Assembly: GCF_963259705.1 (NCBI RefSeq)
Contig: NC_081844.1
Coordinates: 108,314,965-108,378,964 of the forward strand
DNA length: 64,000 nucleotides
Direction: 5' to 3'
Source of the DNA: Myotis daubentonii
Taxonomy: Eukaryota > Chordata > Mammalia > Chiroptera > Vespertilionidae
Below are positions 35,561 to 46,879 of the stretch, piece after piece. The notes below the pieces were generated by a model that saw only the letters and a program-made list of their open reading frames with translations, was not told the origin of the DNA and ran no database searches. Position 1 is the first letter of the stretch, and each line of letters opens with the position of its first letter. The position numbers and the translations under genes were made by a program.

Positions 35561-35744
35561 CCTCAAAGAGCTGCAGTCCTCTTTAAAAGGACTTTTACCT
35601 AATTAAACCAAGTTCATCCAGGATAGCCTCCCTTTCAATTAACTCAATATGCAATTTTGTGAATACACTGTGGTGTGGTTGCAATAACAGATCACTGTTT
35701 TGTTCAGATTCTTTTGTGTGAAAGAACCTTAGTTCAAAGTTGCT

Positions 35745-35890
35745 GATATGAATACCAGTAATATGCAAATGCTTGCTGGGTGCCAGGCACTGATGTAAGG
35801 GCTGTGCACCCACCTTCTTCTCACTTCATCCCTCAGACATCCCAGAGAGGTAGGTAGGTGATGTTATTCCCAAAGTTAGGATGGAGAAGG
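35745..35890 (+). mobile_element. Probable MIR/L2 fragment
   Basis: GCTGGGTGCCAGGCACTG and the following GAGAGGTAGGTAGGTGAT match the MIR middle in order. Diverged. Confidence 0.45.
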
Positions 35891-36145
35891 AAAGAAAACA
35901 AAAAAGGAGATATGACTGATGAAAGGCCAGGCACAGTGCTCGTAGAGGCTGAAACTGTCACTGCACCTAGGTTCTCTCCTTCCCCCCTGGATCTTGCTCC
36001 TTTCCAAGGATGCAGACTGATTTTTCCCCCCCGATTGTGATGACTGGGAGGGCTCACGTGGGCCAGCTCTAGTGGGAGAAAAGGCAGAAGCCTCTGATTC
36101 ACCCTGATGGCTTTGTGCAGTCCTATGCCTAACCTGGAATCTAAC

Positions 36146-36486
36146 TTGTGAGGGAATGGTTGTTATGGGTTATAGATTTGCATTTCCCTACTCTCAAATT
36201 CATAATCCCCAGTGGGCTGCTATTTGGAGATGGGGCCTTTGGGAGGTAGTTAAGTCATGAGGGTGGAACCCTCATGATGAGAGTACTGCCCTTATAAGAG
36301 GTATGAGACAGCTGCAGCCCCCTCCCCTGTGAAGATATAGCAAGTCAGGAAGCAGGCTGTCACCAGACAGCAGATCTGCTGCAGCCTTCATCTTGGGCTT
36401 CCCAGCCCCCGGAACTGTGAGAAATATTTGTTGGGTAAGCCACCCAGCCTATGGTGTTCTTGTTTCAGCAGCCAGAGCAGACCAAG
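36146..36486 (+). mobile_element. MaLR-type solitary LTR (MST/MLT1 group)
   Basis: Contains GGGGCCTTTGGGAGGTAG, CATGAGGGTGGAACCCTC, CCTTATAAGAG, GGAACTGTGAGAAAT and AAGCCACCCAGCCTATGG in the order of an ERVL-MaLR LTR. No internal region is attached. Confidence 0.65.
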
Positions 36487-36923
36487 ACCCATGGCACGAG
36501 GGCTCAGTGAGGCAAAAGGGTGGTTCCTTAGTGGAAAATTAAGGTATTAGCAGGAGGATGAGTGGCTGCCAAACTGCAGAAACATTAGTCTGCAAGTAGT
36601 AAGACCTGGATTCTGTTCTGGCTGTGACACTTTGTAGACACTTTTCCTCTCTGGCCTCAATTTCCACATTAGAGGCATTGAATCGGGAGCTCTCCAAGGT
36701 CCCTGCAGTGCTCATGTGCTGTGACAGAGTTCAATACCAATTTTCCTGAATTCAGGGTCTGGCACAGCAGACCTGGGGATCTCTGCTCTCCCCCTCTCCC
36801 CCCACTACTTCACTCTCTACCCCTAGTCCTTTCAGAATTTGCAGAGCTGACTTTCTGCAATTGTTGTCAGAAGGTCTGTGTTTTTCTGCCTTTACAACTG
36901 ATAATCCTCATTCCCATTTCAGG

Positions 36924-37157
36924 CCTTTTTATTGTTGTTAATCCTCACCCAAGGATATTTTTCCATTGATTTTTTTAGAGAGAGTGGAAGGGAGAGAGAC
37001 AGAGAGAAAAAAATTGACACGTGAGACACATCGATTGGTTGCTTCCCACACATGCCTGATCAGGGCCAGGGATCAAGCCTGCAACTGAAGTACGTACCCT
37101 TGACCAGAATTGAACCTGGGACCCTTCAGTCTGTGGGCCAAGCAAAACCAGCTAGGC
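36924..37157 (-). mobile_element. Older Ves SINE
   Basis: Reverse copy with AATCCTCACCCAAGGATA, GAATTGAACCTGGGACC and terminal CCAGCTAGGCC. Confidence 0.82.
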
Positions 37158-37236
37158 CAATTTCTGCTTTTTTTAACTTTCATTTCTTGTTTCTTCTCCA
37201 TCCTAACCCTGCCACTTCTCTCCCAGGCCAGGTACA

Positions 37237-37430
37237 GGGGGTTCAAATCCCAACTCCATCACTTACTATGTCACTCAACCTCTGAGCCTGTGTCCTCAAT
37301 CTGTAAAATGGGACTAACACCACCACCTGCCTCTTTGGGTGGAAGGGAGGGTGAAGTGAGTAGGTGCATGTCCAGCGCTGCCAATGGTGCCTGGCACCCA
37401 GTGAGCACTCACATATTACTAATATTATTA
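37237..37430 (+). mobile_element. MIR SINE
   Basis: TTCAAATCCCAACTCCATCA, CTGTAAAATGGGACTAA and the GAGTAGGTGCATG end give the typical MIR order. Confidence 0.7.
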
Positions 37431-39984
37431 TGATCTCTGCTTCTCTGGGATTGGGACACTTGGCCATGTCTACCACTGCTTAGTCAGAGTTCCAGAAACA
37501 CTGGCTTCAGTGCCACTCCAAATGATGAATAGAGGGCTGCTTTCAGGATGATGGACATTACTGTATACATCTCCAGTGTTTGGGACAGAGAGGGCTGGCT
37601 GGACTGATGCCAGGCTTCACGGGCTGGAGTCCAGGATCAGCCACAGGAAAGAGCTCTGGCTTTTCCTCACCGGGCTCTGCCTCCCTTGTAGCTTCATTTC
37701 TGCCGCAGCTCCCATTAACCTTCAGGCCTCAGCCTCGGCAGAACTCACTGCTGCAGGCCCTCCTCTACTCCATCAGACTCCTAGGCTTCCCCCACACAGC
37801 CCCACTGTCCCACATGTCCTAGCGAATTTCTTTCTTCCACTGTCCTTCTCATTCAGCCTTACATCAAAGGTAACTCTTCCCGAACGAAGGGGAATAGCCC
37901 AGGCCCCTACCCTCCCATACTCTAGGTTCTGCACTTTAATCCCACACATGCTGCACTGTCATTATTTTCTCAGCTGTCTTCCTGACCACACTGTGAGCTC
38001 TCTGAAGGAGTCACTTTCTTACTCATATTGGAATTTCCAGGGCTTAATAACTGCTTAACACATAATAGGTACTCAGTCTTTATTAGCAGAATGAACATGT
38101 CTCCCTCAATTCCCAAATAACAGCTAAGTCATGCATTGCAAAACGTTTGGAAGAGCCTGAGCCAAAAGGGCAGAGTCGCAGAGCTGGCCTGCACACGTGT
38201 CTTTCTCCACCTCCTCCCCCACCTCCACGAGTTAAACAGAGGCAGTTAGGTCGTTCCTCGTCTTTTTCTGATGGTGTAATCTTTGTTAACCACTGTCCAT
38301 TTTTAACTTCTTCTGTAGAAACTATTATTCGTTAGGAATAAACTCTTCATCACAAGTGATTCATGGTATCTTTACTTTGATTTTGTTTACAGTCATCCTT
38401 CCCTTTGCAAAGCCAATGAGCCAACGTCCAGTGTTGAGTCTAGTGCTCCTCGCCCTTGGCTACCCCCTCTCACCACTCAGTCAGGCGTGCCCAGCTCCCA
38501 GGGTGGCCCACACTGTGTCCATAGCTCCTTCCTTACACTCTGCTAATTAATTTCAACACTTGTTTTTCCTTGTGATACGTAAGGTGGTAGGTAGATGAAG
38601 CAGCTAAAAATGTGATCTTTCCCTCCCTCCCCTCTATCTTTGACAAAGGAAAACTTGCAGAAACTGTAGAAAAGTGCAACTAGAAGTTCATGACCACGTC
38701 CTAATTCACATATCTAAATACAGGCAACAATGCCTTGAAGAGAAGTGGTGTTTTTGTTTCTAAAAGAAAAAATCCCTAACACCTAAATCACAGACAAACA
38801 AGAGGCTAAGCCTGGAAGTCAATGATAGTCACTAAGAAACTCAGCTGTCTGCCCTCCCCCTGGTTATACAAAGTCATGCAAATATGGCCGAGGCAAGTGT
38901 TCATTCCACAAATGTTTATGGAGTGCTTGCCATGTGCTGGGCTCTATGCTAGCACTATTGGGAGTTCACACTGGCCAAGAGACCTTTTCACCAGGAGCAG
39001 AAGAGGTTCAATGGGGGAGAGAGATAGAGGGAAGGGGAGACTGAAACCCATTGGGGTTTATGTGCGTTGTGTGTATAAAGGTGGTTATTGGGGGGCGAAG
39101 GAGGATAAACTGATGTCAACAGCAAAGTACAAGGGTCAGGAGTAGATAAGAGAGCCCAGGTTAATCTGCTGAACATAAACTATGCCCCAGGAAGCAAAGG
39201 GACACTTGCACTCAGACCTTTAGTAACGCCCTGACGTTTCTGTACCAGGAGGCACGTGGGTCTCTGGATGGATCTGGTGGACCAGAACCCTCTCACACAG
39301 GACCTGCCTTCCACTGCTCTGTGCATGGCTCTGCACTACACCACGTACCGGCCACCTGCTGACAAAAGCTCGAGGCATTTCTACTGGCAGTAAACTCGAA
39401 CAGTAGAAGAAACATGCTATATATTTGGACTCCAGAAATATAACTTGTCAAACAAACCAATTGTACATAACATGTCTTTTGCTGTGTTTTACAATCATTT
39501 ACACACATGAAGCTTCAGAGGGATGTTTTCTATCTGAAAGCCCACAGCTGTCTTCCCAGCACAGAAACAGAGTTCCGCTGACTGCCGCCACCACCGCCGC
39601 AGTGGATATGCCCTGGCAATTTGGACCCTCATTGTGCCCCAGCCTCAGCTCCCATGAGCTCCACAGAGCTCCCTGGGGCGCAGGGCACTGAGGATGGATG
39701 CCACCCAGCCTAGCCCGTGGGTGTGAACGCTGGGCCCAGACCCGGCTCTTCGGTATGTTTCTCCATCTCACACCAGAACCCATCCATCTACAAGGGCCAG
39801 AATCAGAATTAGCAAAGAAGTGCTACTAACTTCTCCCCCGGAAGAAAAGCTTAAGGAAACTTTACAGACACTTCAGATGCTAGGAGAAGAGACGTAAGGT
39901 ACTATGGCCACTCTAATGACAGGTCTGAGTGGGAAGCAAACAAACCTTCTAGAATAGATAACATTCTTAAGACCTTGAGAAGGA
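37431..39984. other. Intergenic, ancient fragments only
   Basis: A MIR/L2-like piece (TGGAGTGCTTGCCATGTGC, near 38918-38936) is the only recognisable item. The rest appears unique. Confidence 0.5.
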
Positions 39985-39989
39985 TTTCT

Positions 39990-40350
39990 ACCAAAAAAAA
40001 AAAAAAAGATAAAAAAGCACCAACCTTAAAGGAAAGATACAATTCAACGACTTTAAAATCACGATCTTCTCTTTATCAGGGCACCTTTTCATTAAGAGGG
40101 TAAAAAGGCGAGCCACAGAGTGGGAGGAGATCATGTGCAACACCCATGCCACAAGGAAGGAGCGGGAACCAGGAGGCAGAACGGGCTGCCAACCAGTAAG
40201 AAACACACCAACATCTAAACTGTTTGTGTGTGTGGGGGGGGGGGGGGCAAAAAACGTGAAGAGACACTAAAAAAAAGGGGAAATACAAATGGACAACAGA
40301 CTTATGGAAAAGTGACCTCAGCAGGAAGCAGGGAGACGCCAATTAAACCC
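39990..40350 (+). mobile_element. Ancient LINE-1 ORF2 fragment
   Basis: AAAAAGGCGAGCCACAGAGT and the GGAAATACAAATGGACAACA region are degenerate L1 ORF2 3' phrases. It contains a poly-G run at 40233-40247. Confidence 0.5.
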
Positions 40351-40654
40351 AGAAGGGGATGGCCTCCAGGTGGGTGAAGTGCCAGGGGTGCGAGGACGGG
40401 GAAGATTGGCGTTTTCCGGAGAAGGTGGGAGGGACAACCCCGCGCGGCCACGCGACACCCGGAGCCCCTCTCCAAGGTCCGAGCGTCAGGGCGCCCTCCA
40501 GGGGCCGTCAGCAGCCGGACGCGGCCACGCACCTGACTCGCCGGGCTCTCCTCCCTCCTGGGCCACCGCACCCAGGCTCCCTCCCTGGCCTGCTCGCGGG
40601 CCGGGTCCAGCGGTCTGGTCCGGGGTGGGGGGTAGGGGGGCGGCCTGCGGGCCG

Positions 40655-41705
40655 GGACCTGAGGGGAGCGGGCCGGGAGGGAGGACGAGACCTGAGGGGA
40701 GGCGGGCAGGGACCTGAGGGGAGGCGGGCCGGGAAGGAGGACGGGTCCTGAGGGGAGGAGGGCAGGGACCTGAGGGGAGGCGGGCCGGGAAGGGGGACAG
40801 GACCTGAGGGGAGCGGGCCGGGAAGGGGAACGGGACCTGAGGGGAGGCGGGCCGGGGAGGAGGACGGGACCTGAGGGGAGGCGGGCCGGGGAGGAGGACG
40901 GGACCTGAGGGGAGCGGGCCGGGAAGGAGGACGGGACCTGAGGGGAGGCGGGCCGGGGAGGAGGACGGGACCTGAGGGGAGCGGGCCGGGGAGGAGGACG
41001 GGACCTGAGGGGAGCGGGCCGGGAAGGAGGACGGGACCTGAGGGGAGCGGGCCGGGAAGGGGAACGGGACCTGAGCGGAAGCAGGCCGGGAAGGGGGACG
41101 GGACCTGAGGGGAGGCGGGCCGGGAAGGAGGACGGGACCTGAGGGGAGCGGGCCGGGAAGGGGGACGGGACTTGAGGGGAGGCGGGCCGGGAAGGAGGAC
41201 GGGACCTGAGGGGAGCGGGCCGGGGAGGAGGACGGGACCTGAGGGGAGGCGCCCCGGGAAGGAGGACGGGACTTGAGGGGAGCGGGCCGGGAAGGGGGAC
41301 GGGACTTGAGGGGAGGCGGGCCGGGAAGGAGGACGGGACCTGAGGGGAGCGGGCCGGGAAGGGGGACGGGACTTGAGGGGAGGCGGGCCGGGAAGGAGGA
41401 CGGGACCTGAGGGGAGCGGGCCGGGAAGGAGGACGGGACCTGAGGGGAGGCGGGCCGGGAAGGGGGACGGGACTTGAGGGGAGGCGGGCCGGGAAGGAGG
41501 ACGGGACCTGAGGGGAGCGGGCCGGGGAGGAGGACGGGACCTGAGGGGAGGCGCCCCGGGAAGGAGGACGGGACCTGAGGGGAGCGGGCCGGGAAGGAGG
41601 ACGGGACCTGAGGGGAGGCGGGCCGGGAAGGGGGACGGGACTTGAGGGGAGCGGGCCGGGGAGGAGGACGGGACCTGAGGGGAGGCGGGCCGGGAAGGAG
41701 GACGG
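40655..41705. repeat. 33/34-bp GC-rich minisatellite next to the TECPR1 promoter
   Basis: About 31 units of the form GGACCTGAGGGGAG(G)CGGG followed by CCGGGAAGGAGGACG, alternating 33 and 34 bp. Variants (AAGGGGGA, AAGGGGAA, GGAGGAGG, a rare GCGCCCC version at 41249 and 41551) recur about 302 bp apart, so there is a higher-order duplication. The G-rich + strand could form G-quadruplexes, and GC-box-like cores recur in every unit. Confidence 0.95.
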
Positions 41706-41714
41706 GTCCTGCGC

Positions 41715-41984
41715 CGGCGGCGGCGGGCGGTCTGCAGGCCGCTTCGCTCCTGGGAGCGGGAACTCGCTCCACTGGACCCTGCTGCACGGACCCCGACGCG
41801 ACCCCGCCGCGACCCCGAGGCCCGCCCGTGACGCAATGCCCCTCAGCCAATGGCGCGCGCCCTTCTTCTACGTCACGGAGAAGCCGGCCAATAGGCGCGG
41901 GCCTGGCTGCCGCTTCCTACGCGCCCGCTGTCCCAGCGGCTGAGAAGCGATCGCGGCGACCCTGCCCGCCCGCCGCCGGCCCAG
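41715..41984 (+). promoter_or_regulatory. TECPR1: TECPR1 promoter and non-coding first exon
   Basis: CpG island with two CCAAT boxes (41847-41851, 41888-41892), a CRE-like TACGTCA (41869-41875) and TGACGCAAT at 41829-41837, which resembles a composite ATF/CEBP site. A strong donor, CCAG/GTGAGT, ends an untranslated exon at 41984; the TSS is probably between about 41900 and 41950. The next exon is the ATG exon at 46644. The transcript start is inferred. Confidence 0.65.
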
Positions 41985-42440
41985 GTGAGTGCAGCGGCCG
42001 CCCGGGCTCTGCGACGGCGCCCCAGCCTCTCCGGACAGGTCGGGGCGACGGAGCAGCGGCGCCTCCTCCCCCGGCGGCTGCGATGCCCGACGGGAAGAGG
42101 GAGGGAGGGGCTGCGCCCGTGCACTTTCCTGCCCTGGGGTTCGGGCGCCGCCCCCGCCCCCGGAACGCGGCGGCCGGCTGACGCCGGCACCCCAGCCCTG
42201 GCCCTGGAGTGACGCGGGGGGAGGTGGCCGGAGCCTGGCGGGTTTAGGGGATCGCGCCGGGAGGAGCCCGCTGTCCCTCCGGGCAGTGGCGGGAGCAAAT
42301 CTGCTCGGCGTGGGATTAGCGCGGGCAGATGGTCAGGGCCCGGCGCTCCGACTGTATCACGGGTGGCGGGGCCGGGAGCCCACCTGTCGCCCCAGCGCTC
42401 GGAACGGGAACGCAACGGGGCTGACCCGCCCGCGGTGATG

Positions 42441-43374
42441 GGGACTCAGGGCTCCACGGGAAGGGCTCTACGACCGTGCACGCCCCGCTGTTTTCTCCTG
42501 CCTCTGTGGACCCTCACGTCGCCTTCCAGCAGCCCCCGCAACTGGCAGGCAGTCATCGACCTTATTTGCCAGGACTCTGTTTGCAAAGGGGGTGGGATTG
42601 ACGGGGTGTGATAGGAATACAGACCAATAGGCAGCCTTTCACGAGGGATCCTGAAGCCGACTCGGGGAAGTGAAAGCGTCAGGCACCTTTGGCCTGAAGG
42701 GATCTGCTCATAAACCCGCGCAGATAGGCAGATGGCTCTGAGAATGACCGAAGGTCCCGCTGGAATTCATTGTGCCAAGTTCATGGTGAATCGGAAGTGG
42801 CTTTCTTGAAAGATGTTCCTTCCAGCCCTTCACCCCTACAAAACAAAGAAATGCCAGGACCCCAGAACCACGGGATTAAAGCTCCAACCTGAGTCCTCTG
42901 ACCCAGTGACCCAGTGTCCCCGGCAGGTTACCTGATCACCTCATACCTGGGCAGTGGCCTGTAGGGAGCCGGGGCCACACCCTGGCAGAGGTGGAAGGAG
43001 GTGAGCTGACCTAGGTAGGATAGTCACCCCCTGTCATCTTTAGCTGGGAAGGGACTGGAGCCCAGGCCCCACTCCAAAGGCAGTTTGCAAACACAACCCC
43101 ACCCCCATCCTTCCTCTGCATTAGGTGCCCCGAAGGTTCAATTATGTCCGTATGGAAATTACTGCTTAGTCATTTCTCTGAGGGAAAGTGTATCAAATAC
43201 AAGTCAAAGTCCCCATTCATTGAGTTCAACCTGCAGGCTGAGCCTGACCTAACTGGTCACATATACAGTGAACTGTCAGCTAAGAGATATCTTTGAGGAC
43301 TAGAGTTATATTAAAAAATAACACCGTAGGAACCAACATTTCCCCTCCAAAAAAACCTTACTTTTCTCCCCCAA
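42441..43374 (+). other. TECPR1: TECPR1 intron 1, unique sequence
   Basis: The CpG density falls off. No repeat or exon recognised. Confidence 0.5.
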
Positions 43375-43760
43375 CAATTTATGAGGATTTTCAAGCATAC
43401 AGCCAAGTTGAAAGAATTACACAGTAAGCACTCACATGCCCACCACCTAGACCAGCCGTGGGCAAACTACGGCCCGCGGGCCAAATCCGGCCGGTTTGAA
43501 ATAAATAAAACTAAAAAAAAAAAAAAAAGACCATACCCTTTTATGTAATGATGTTTACTTTGAATTTATATTAGTTCACACACACACACTCCATCCATGC
43601 TTTTGTTCCGGCCCTCCGGTCCAGTTTAAGAACCCATTGTGGCCCTCGAGTCAAAAAGTTTGCCCACCCCTGCCCTAGATTCTACTGTGGATGTTTTACT
43701 ATATTTGCTTTATCACACACCTGTCCACCTGTTTTGACCTGGCTGCTGACCTGAAGTAAT
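43375..43760 (-). mobile_element. Ancient LINE-1 3' fragment split by a hAT element
   Basis: TTTTCAAGCATACAGCCAAG, GAAAGAATTACACAGT and the post-hAT TTTGCTTTATCACACACC follow the order of an L1M 3' region. The strand is uncertain. Confidence 0.45.
43453..43672 (-). mobile_element. Non-autonomous hAT transposon (family A)
   Basis: 220 bp with CAGCCGTGGGCAAAC and GTTTGCCCACCCCTG ends. The 8-bp duplication is imperfect (ACCTAGAC / CCCTAGAT). An internal A-run of 16 is specific to this copy. Confidence 0.9.
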
Positions 43761-44029
43761 TAGTGACATCTGGCTTTCCTGGAGCAATATTTCCGTCTTA
43801 GCTCAGGGAGTTGGCAGTGTGGTGGTTGGAGGTGGTGGTAATTATCTCTAACTTCTGGTTGAAGACCCACTGTGTGCAGAGCACTGCTAGGTGCTGAGGA
43901 AATGAAGAGGCTGAAGGCTCAGGCTGACCAGAAAGAGGCTTGATTTTTTGTTTTGTTTTTTAAGAGATAGAAGATAAGTGGCAATTTGTGGTAGCAAATG
44001 CCAAGTAATAAGATGACAGCAGTAACATT

Positions 44030-44890
44030 CATTGCATTCTTTATGGGTACTGAGCACTATTTATTAAAAGCTCTGCAAAAATACATAAATAAATCTATAT
44101 TAATAAAGGGGTAATATGCTAATTAGACCGGGAGACCTTCCGGATGTCCTTCCGGACAAAGCCATGGTTGCAGGGCCAAGGCAGAGGCAGTTAGGGGCGA
44201 TCAGGCCAGGAGGGGAGAGCAGTTGGGGGCAAGCAGGCCGACAGTGTGGTGGCATTTGGGGGCAAGCAGGCCGGAGGGGGGGTTAGTTGGGGGTGATCAG
44301 GCCAGCGGGGGGGGGCAGTTGGGGGCAAGCAGGCTGGCAGGGGGGCAGTTGGGGGCAAGCAGGCCAGCAGGGGGAGGGAGACAGTTGGGGGCAAGCCGGC
44401 CAGCAAGGGGGGGGATGGTTGGGGGTGAGCAGGCCAGCATGCAGAGTGGTTAGGGGCAATCAGGCAGGCAGGCAGGTGAGCGGTTAGGGATCGTGAGAGA
44501 GATGTACGACTGCCAGTTTAGGCCCGATCCCTATTTATTTATTTTTGCAGAGCTGCTCTGTTTGGCTGCCATGGGTCTGGCCACATGGCCCTGTGGGATG
44601 AGGCCTAAACTGGCAGTCAGATATCCCCCGAGGGGTCCCATATTGGAGAGGGTGCAAGCCAGGCTAAGGAACACCCCTCTCTTGTGCACAAATTTTGTGC
44701 ACTGGGCCACTATTTTAGTAAATAAAATAAAAGCTCTGCACCTGTATTATATCATTTAATTCTCAGAACCACATAAGTAGGTCACGATTCCTTTTTGCCT
44801 TTTACAGATCATAAAACTGAGGCACAGAGGTTAGTTGACTGTTGGTGGTGCTGGAAAGAGGTGTAGCCAGGACCCAAATTCCAACAGTCT
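44030..44890 (+). mobile_element. Probable MIR split by a Helitron
   Basis: GGGTACTGAGCACTAT before the Helitron and CATTTAATTCTCAGAACC, ACTGAGGCACAGAGGTTAG after it are MIR phrases in order. The insert is 44094-44713. Confidence 0.55.
44094..44713 (+). mobile_element. HeliBat-type Helitron with internal 30-bp repeats and a 43-bp filler
   Basis: It starts TCTATATTAATAAAGGGG after host A and ends with the hairpin TGCACAAATTTTGTGCA and a mutated CTAT at 44710-44713. Positions 44175-44480 are G-rich repeats (GCAGTTGGGGGCAAGCAGGC). Positions 44551-44593 are identical to 45613-45655. Confidence 0.85.
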
Positions 44891-46097
44891 GGGTCTGAGG
44901 TGGCTCTGGGCACTCTCAGTCAGTGTAGATGCCACAGGGATAGTGGACCCTCAGGCCTGACCAGGGAGGAGCAAAGGGGTCACTGGGGATTGCGGCAGTT
45001 CTTCCAGGGGTCCCAGCTCAGGCACCTGGACTCAGGTGCCAGTTTTCAAATGGCTCCAGAATGCTGGTATTCTGACTTCCCATACGTTTGACCTGGCGCC
45101 AGTGCCCTAGGAGACAGATGGAGGTTCTGAGAGAGCTCCCCTAGGGTGCGTGTGCTCCACTGAGCTAGTCGGACTCCCTCATGTCACCTCCTCCACTTTC
45201 TGTCCCACTATTTCCCAAGCTTGGCTCCTGTCCCTTCTGCTTCCTTTCTTCCTGTTCCTTATTCTCCTCTCACTTCCTTTCTAACTTGTCATTTCTCTTG
45301 GTGTTTGTAAGACACTTTGTTCCCAAAGAGCCTTTTTGCCAATGGCAGATGCTCCTGTGTTCAGACATGGTCCATCTCATGTTGACATTGCAGTCACCAG
45401 CCTTCCGTAGGGCCCTCACTCCCCTGGCATTCACAGGAGCAGCCTGGCCCTGCTCAGGGTGCCCAGACTCTGTCTCCTGGTGGCTCCAGTTTCCAAACCA
45501 GACTGGCTGTGTCCTCATCACCCGGCTCTTCCTTCCGTCCTAGCCCTTGGGCAGGCTTTAATTTTGGATGTGGGAGAGCTCCTCATAGCCATTCCCTCTG
45601 CCGCCCTCATCCAGCTGCTCTGTTTGGCTGCCATGGGTCTGGCCACATGGCCCTGCTATGGAGGGAGGCTCATTCCTACCCGAATCCAGGCTCGAGGAGT
45701 TATGCCCCAGGGTCAGCAGCACAGACATTCCCCAGGGTGGGGGGTGTGGGCAGTGCAGAGTGCAGTGGTTGCCTCGCCCACCCTCTGCCAAGAAGAAAGG
45801 AGAGAAAAAGGAATAGGAAAGGAGAAAGGCAGGAGAGGGATGGGGAAGAGAGAGAAGTGGTCACCCAAGGAGGGTGAAAATAGGACTCACAAACCCCTGC
45901 CACACAGCCGCAGGGCTCCTGCAGGACCACGCCAGGCTCTGGCTAGGGTGCCAGGCCCAGGTGGTGACCCCCACCAAACCCCTAAAGGAAGGTCCCAATG
46001 GGACCAGCACAAGGGAGGGGACCCTCCCACCGTGGGGCAGAGGCTTCCTGGGGTGGCAGCAGGACATTGTCTGGAATTCAACTAAATCTGTGACTTT
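44891..46097 (+). other. TECPR1: TECPR1 intron 1, unique sequence
   Basis: No exon seen. The only notable element is the 43-bp segment 45613-45655 shared with the Helitron upstream. Confidence 0.5.
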
Positions 46098-46111
46098 TCA
46101 TTGATTCTTTT

Positions 46112-46324
46112 TTAAAAAAAATATGTTTTTATTGACTTCAGAGAGAGGGAGGGAGAGGAAGAGATAGAAACATCAATGATAAGAGAGAATCATTGATCCA
46201 CTGCCTCGTGCACACCCCCTGCTGGGGATTAAGCCCGCAACCCAGGCATGTGCCCTGACTGGGAATCACCATGGCCTCCTGATTCATAGGTCGCTGCTCA
46301 ACCACCGAGCCACACTGGCTGAAC
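46112..46324 (-). mobile_element. Ves SINE
   Basis: Reverse copy with target duplication TCATTGATTCTTTT / TCATGGATTCTTTT; slightly diverged. It lies about 320 bp upstream of the TECPR1 start exon. Confidence 0.88.
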
Positions 46325-46643
46325 TCATGGATTCTTTTGGCATGAAAGATCTGAAGGCAACCTGACAGAATAATATTCATTTAATTTGGGGAGGGAGAGG
46401 TGTGGCGGTGACATTTTTTTTCTCTGTATTCTTTTGTATGTGTGAAAGAAGTCTTCACAATTAGAGGGACAGAAAGGCAAAGAATGAAAAAGGGCCCTAG
46501 GCTGGAAGCCAGGCTCTACTTCTCATTTGTGGGGTGACCACTCACCCGCTGTCTGGACTGCATTTTGCCATCTGTGGTATGAGCCTAGAGCTGGCTGTGG
46601 ACACGACACTGACCCTCGCCGGTTACCTCCGGTTTTCCCGCAG

Positions 46644-46879
46644 CCCTTGCCGCCATGCCCAGCTCAGCGCTGTGGGCAGTGGACCTCTTCGGGAGGGTGT
46701 ACACACTCTCCACAGCCGGGCAGTACTGGGAGCTCTGCAAGGACACCCAGCTGGAGTTCAAGCGGGTCAGCGCGGCCACACAGGGCTGCTGGGGCATCGC
46801 CTGCGACAACCAGGTCTATGTGTACGTGTGCGCCAGCGACGTCCCCATCCGCTGCCAGGAGGAGGCCTATGAGAACCAG
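46644..46879 (+). CDS. TECPR1: TECPR1 exon 2, start codon exon
   Basis: Acceptor TTTTCCCGCAG ends at 46643, 11 nt of 5'UTR follow, then ATG at 46655. 75 codons begin [20 protein letters not shown] and end in EEAYENQ. The donor is CAG/GTGGGG. It encodes a first tectonin-like strand set and the beginning of the DysF module. Confidence 0.95.

Larger units (their letters stand above)
40440..42440. promoter_or_regulatory. CpG island spanning TECPR1 VNTR, promoter and intron 1 start
   Basis: Dense CpG and high GC over 2 kb, composed of a unique GC-rich flank (40440-40650), the VNTR (40655-41705), the promoter/exon 1 and the first 450 bp of intron 1. It is the only CpG island near the 5' end of TECPR1. 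Confidence 0.75.

Noticed and set aside
40486..41850. 454- and 442-residue open frames on the minus strand
   Set aside because: They are Pro/Arg/Ser repeats generated by the 33/34-bp VNTR and run antisense to the TECPR1 promoter, with no family resemblance.
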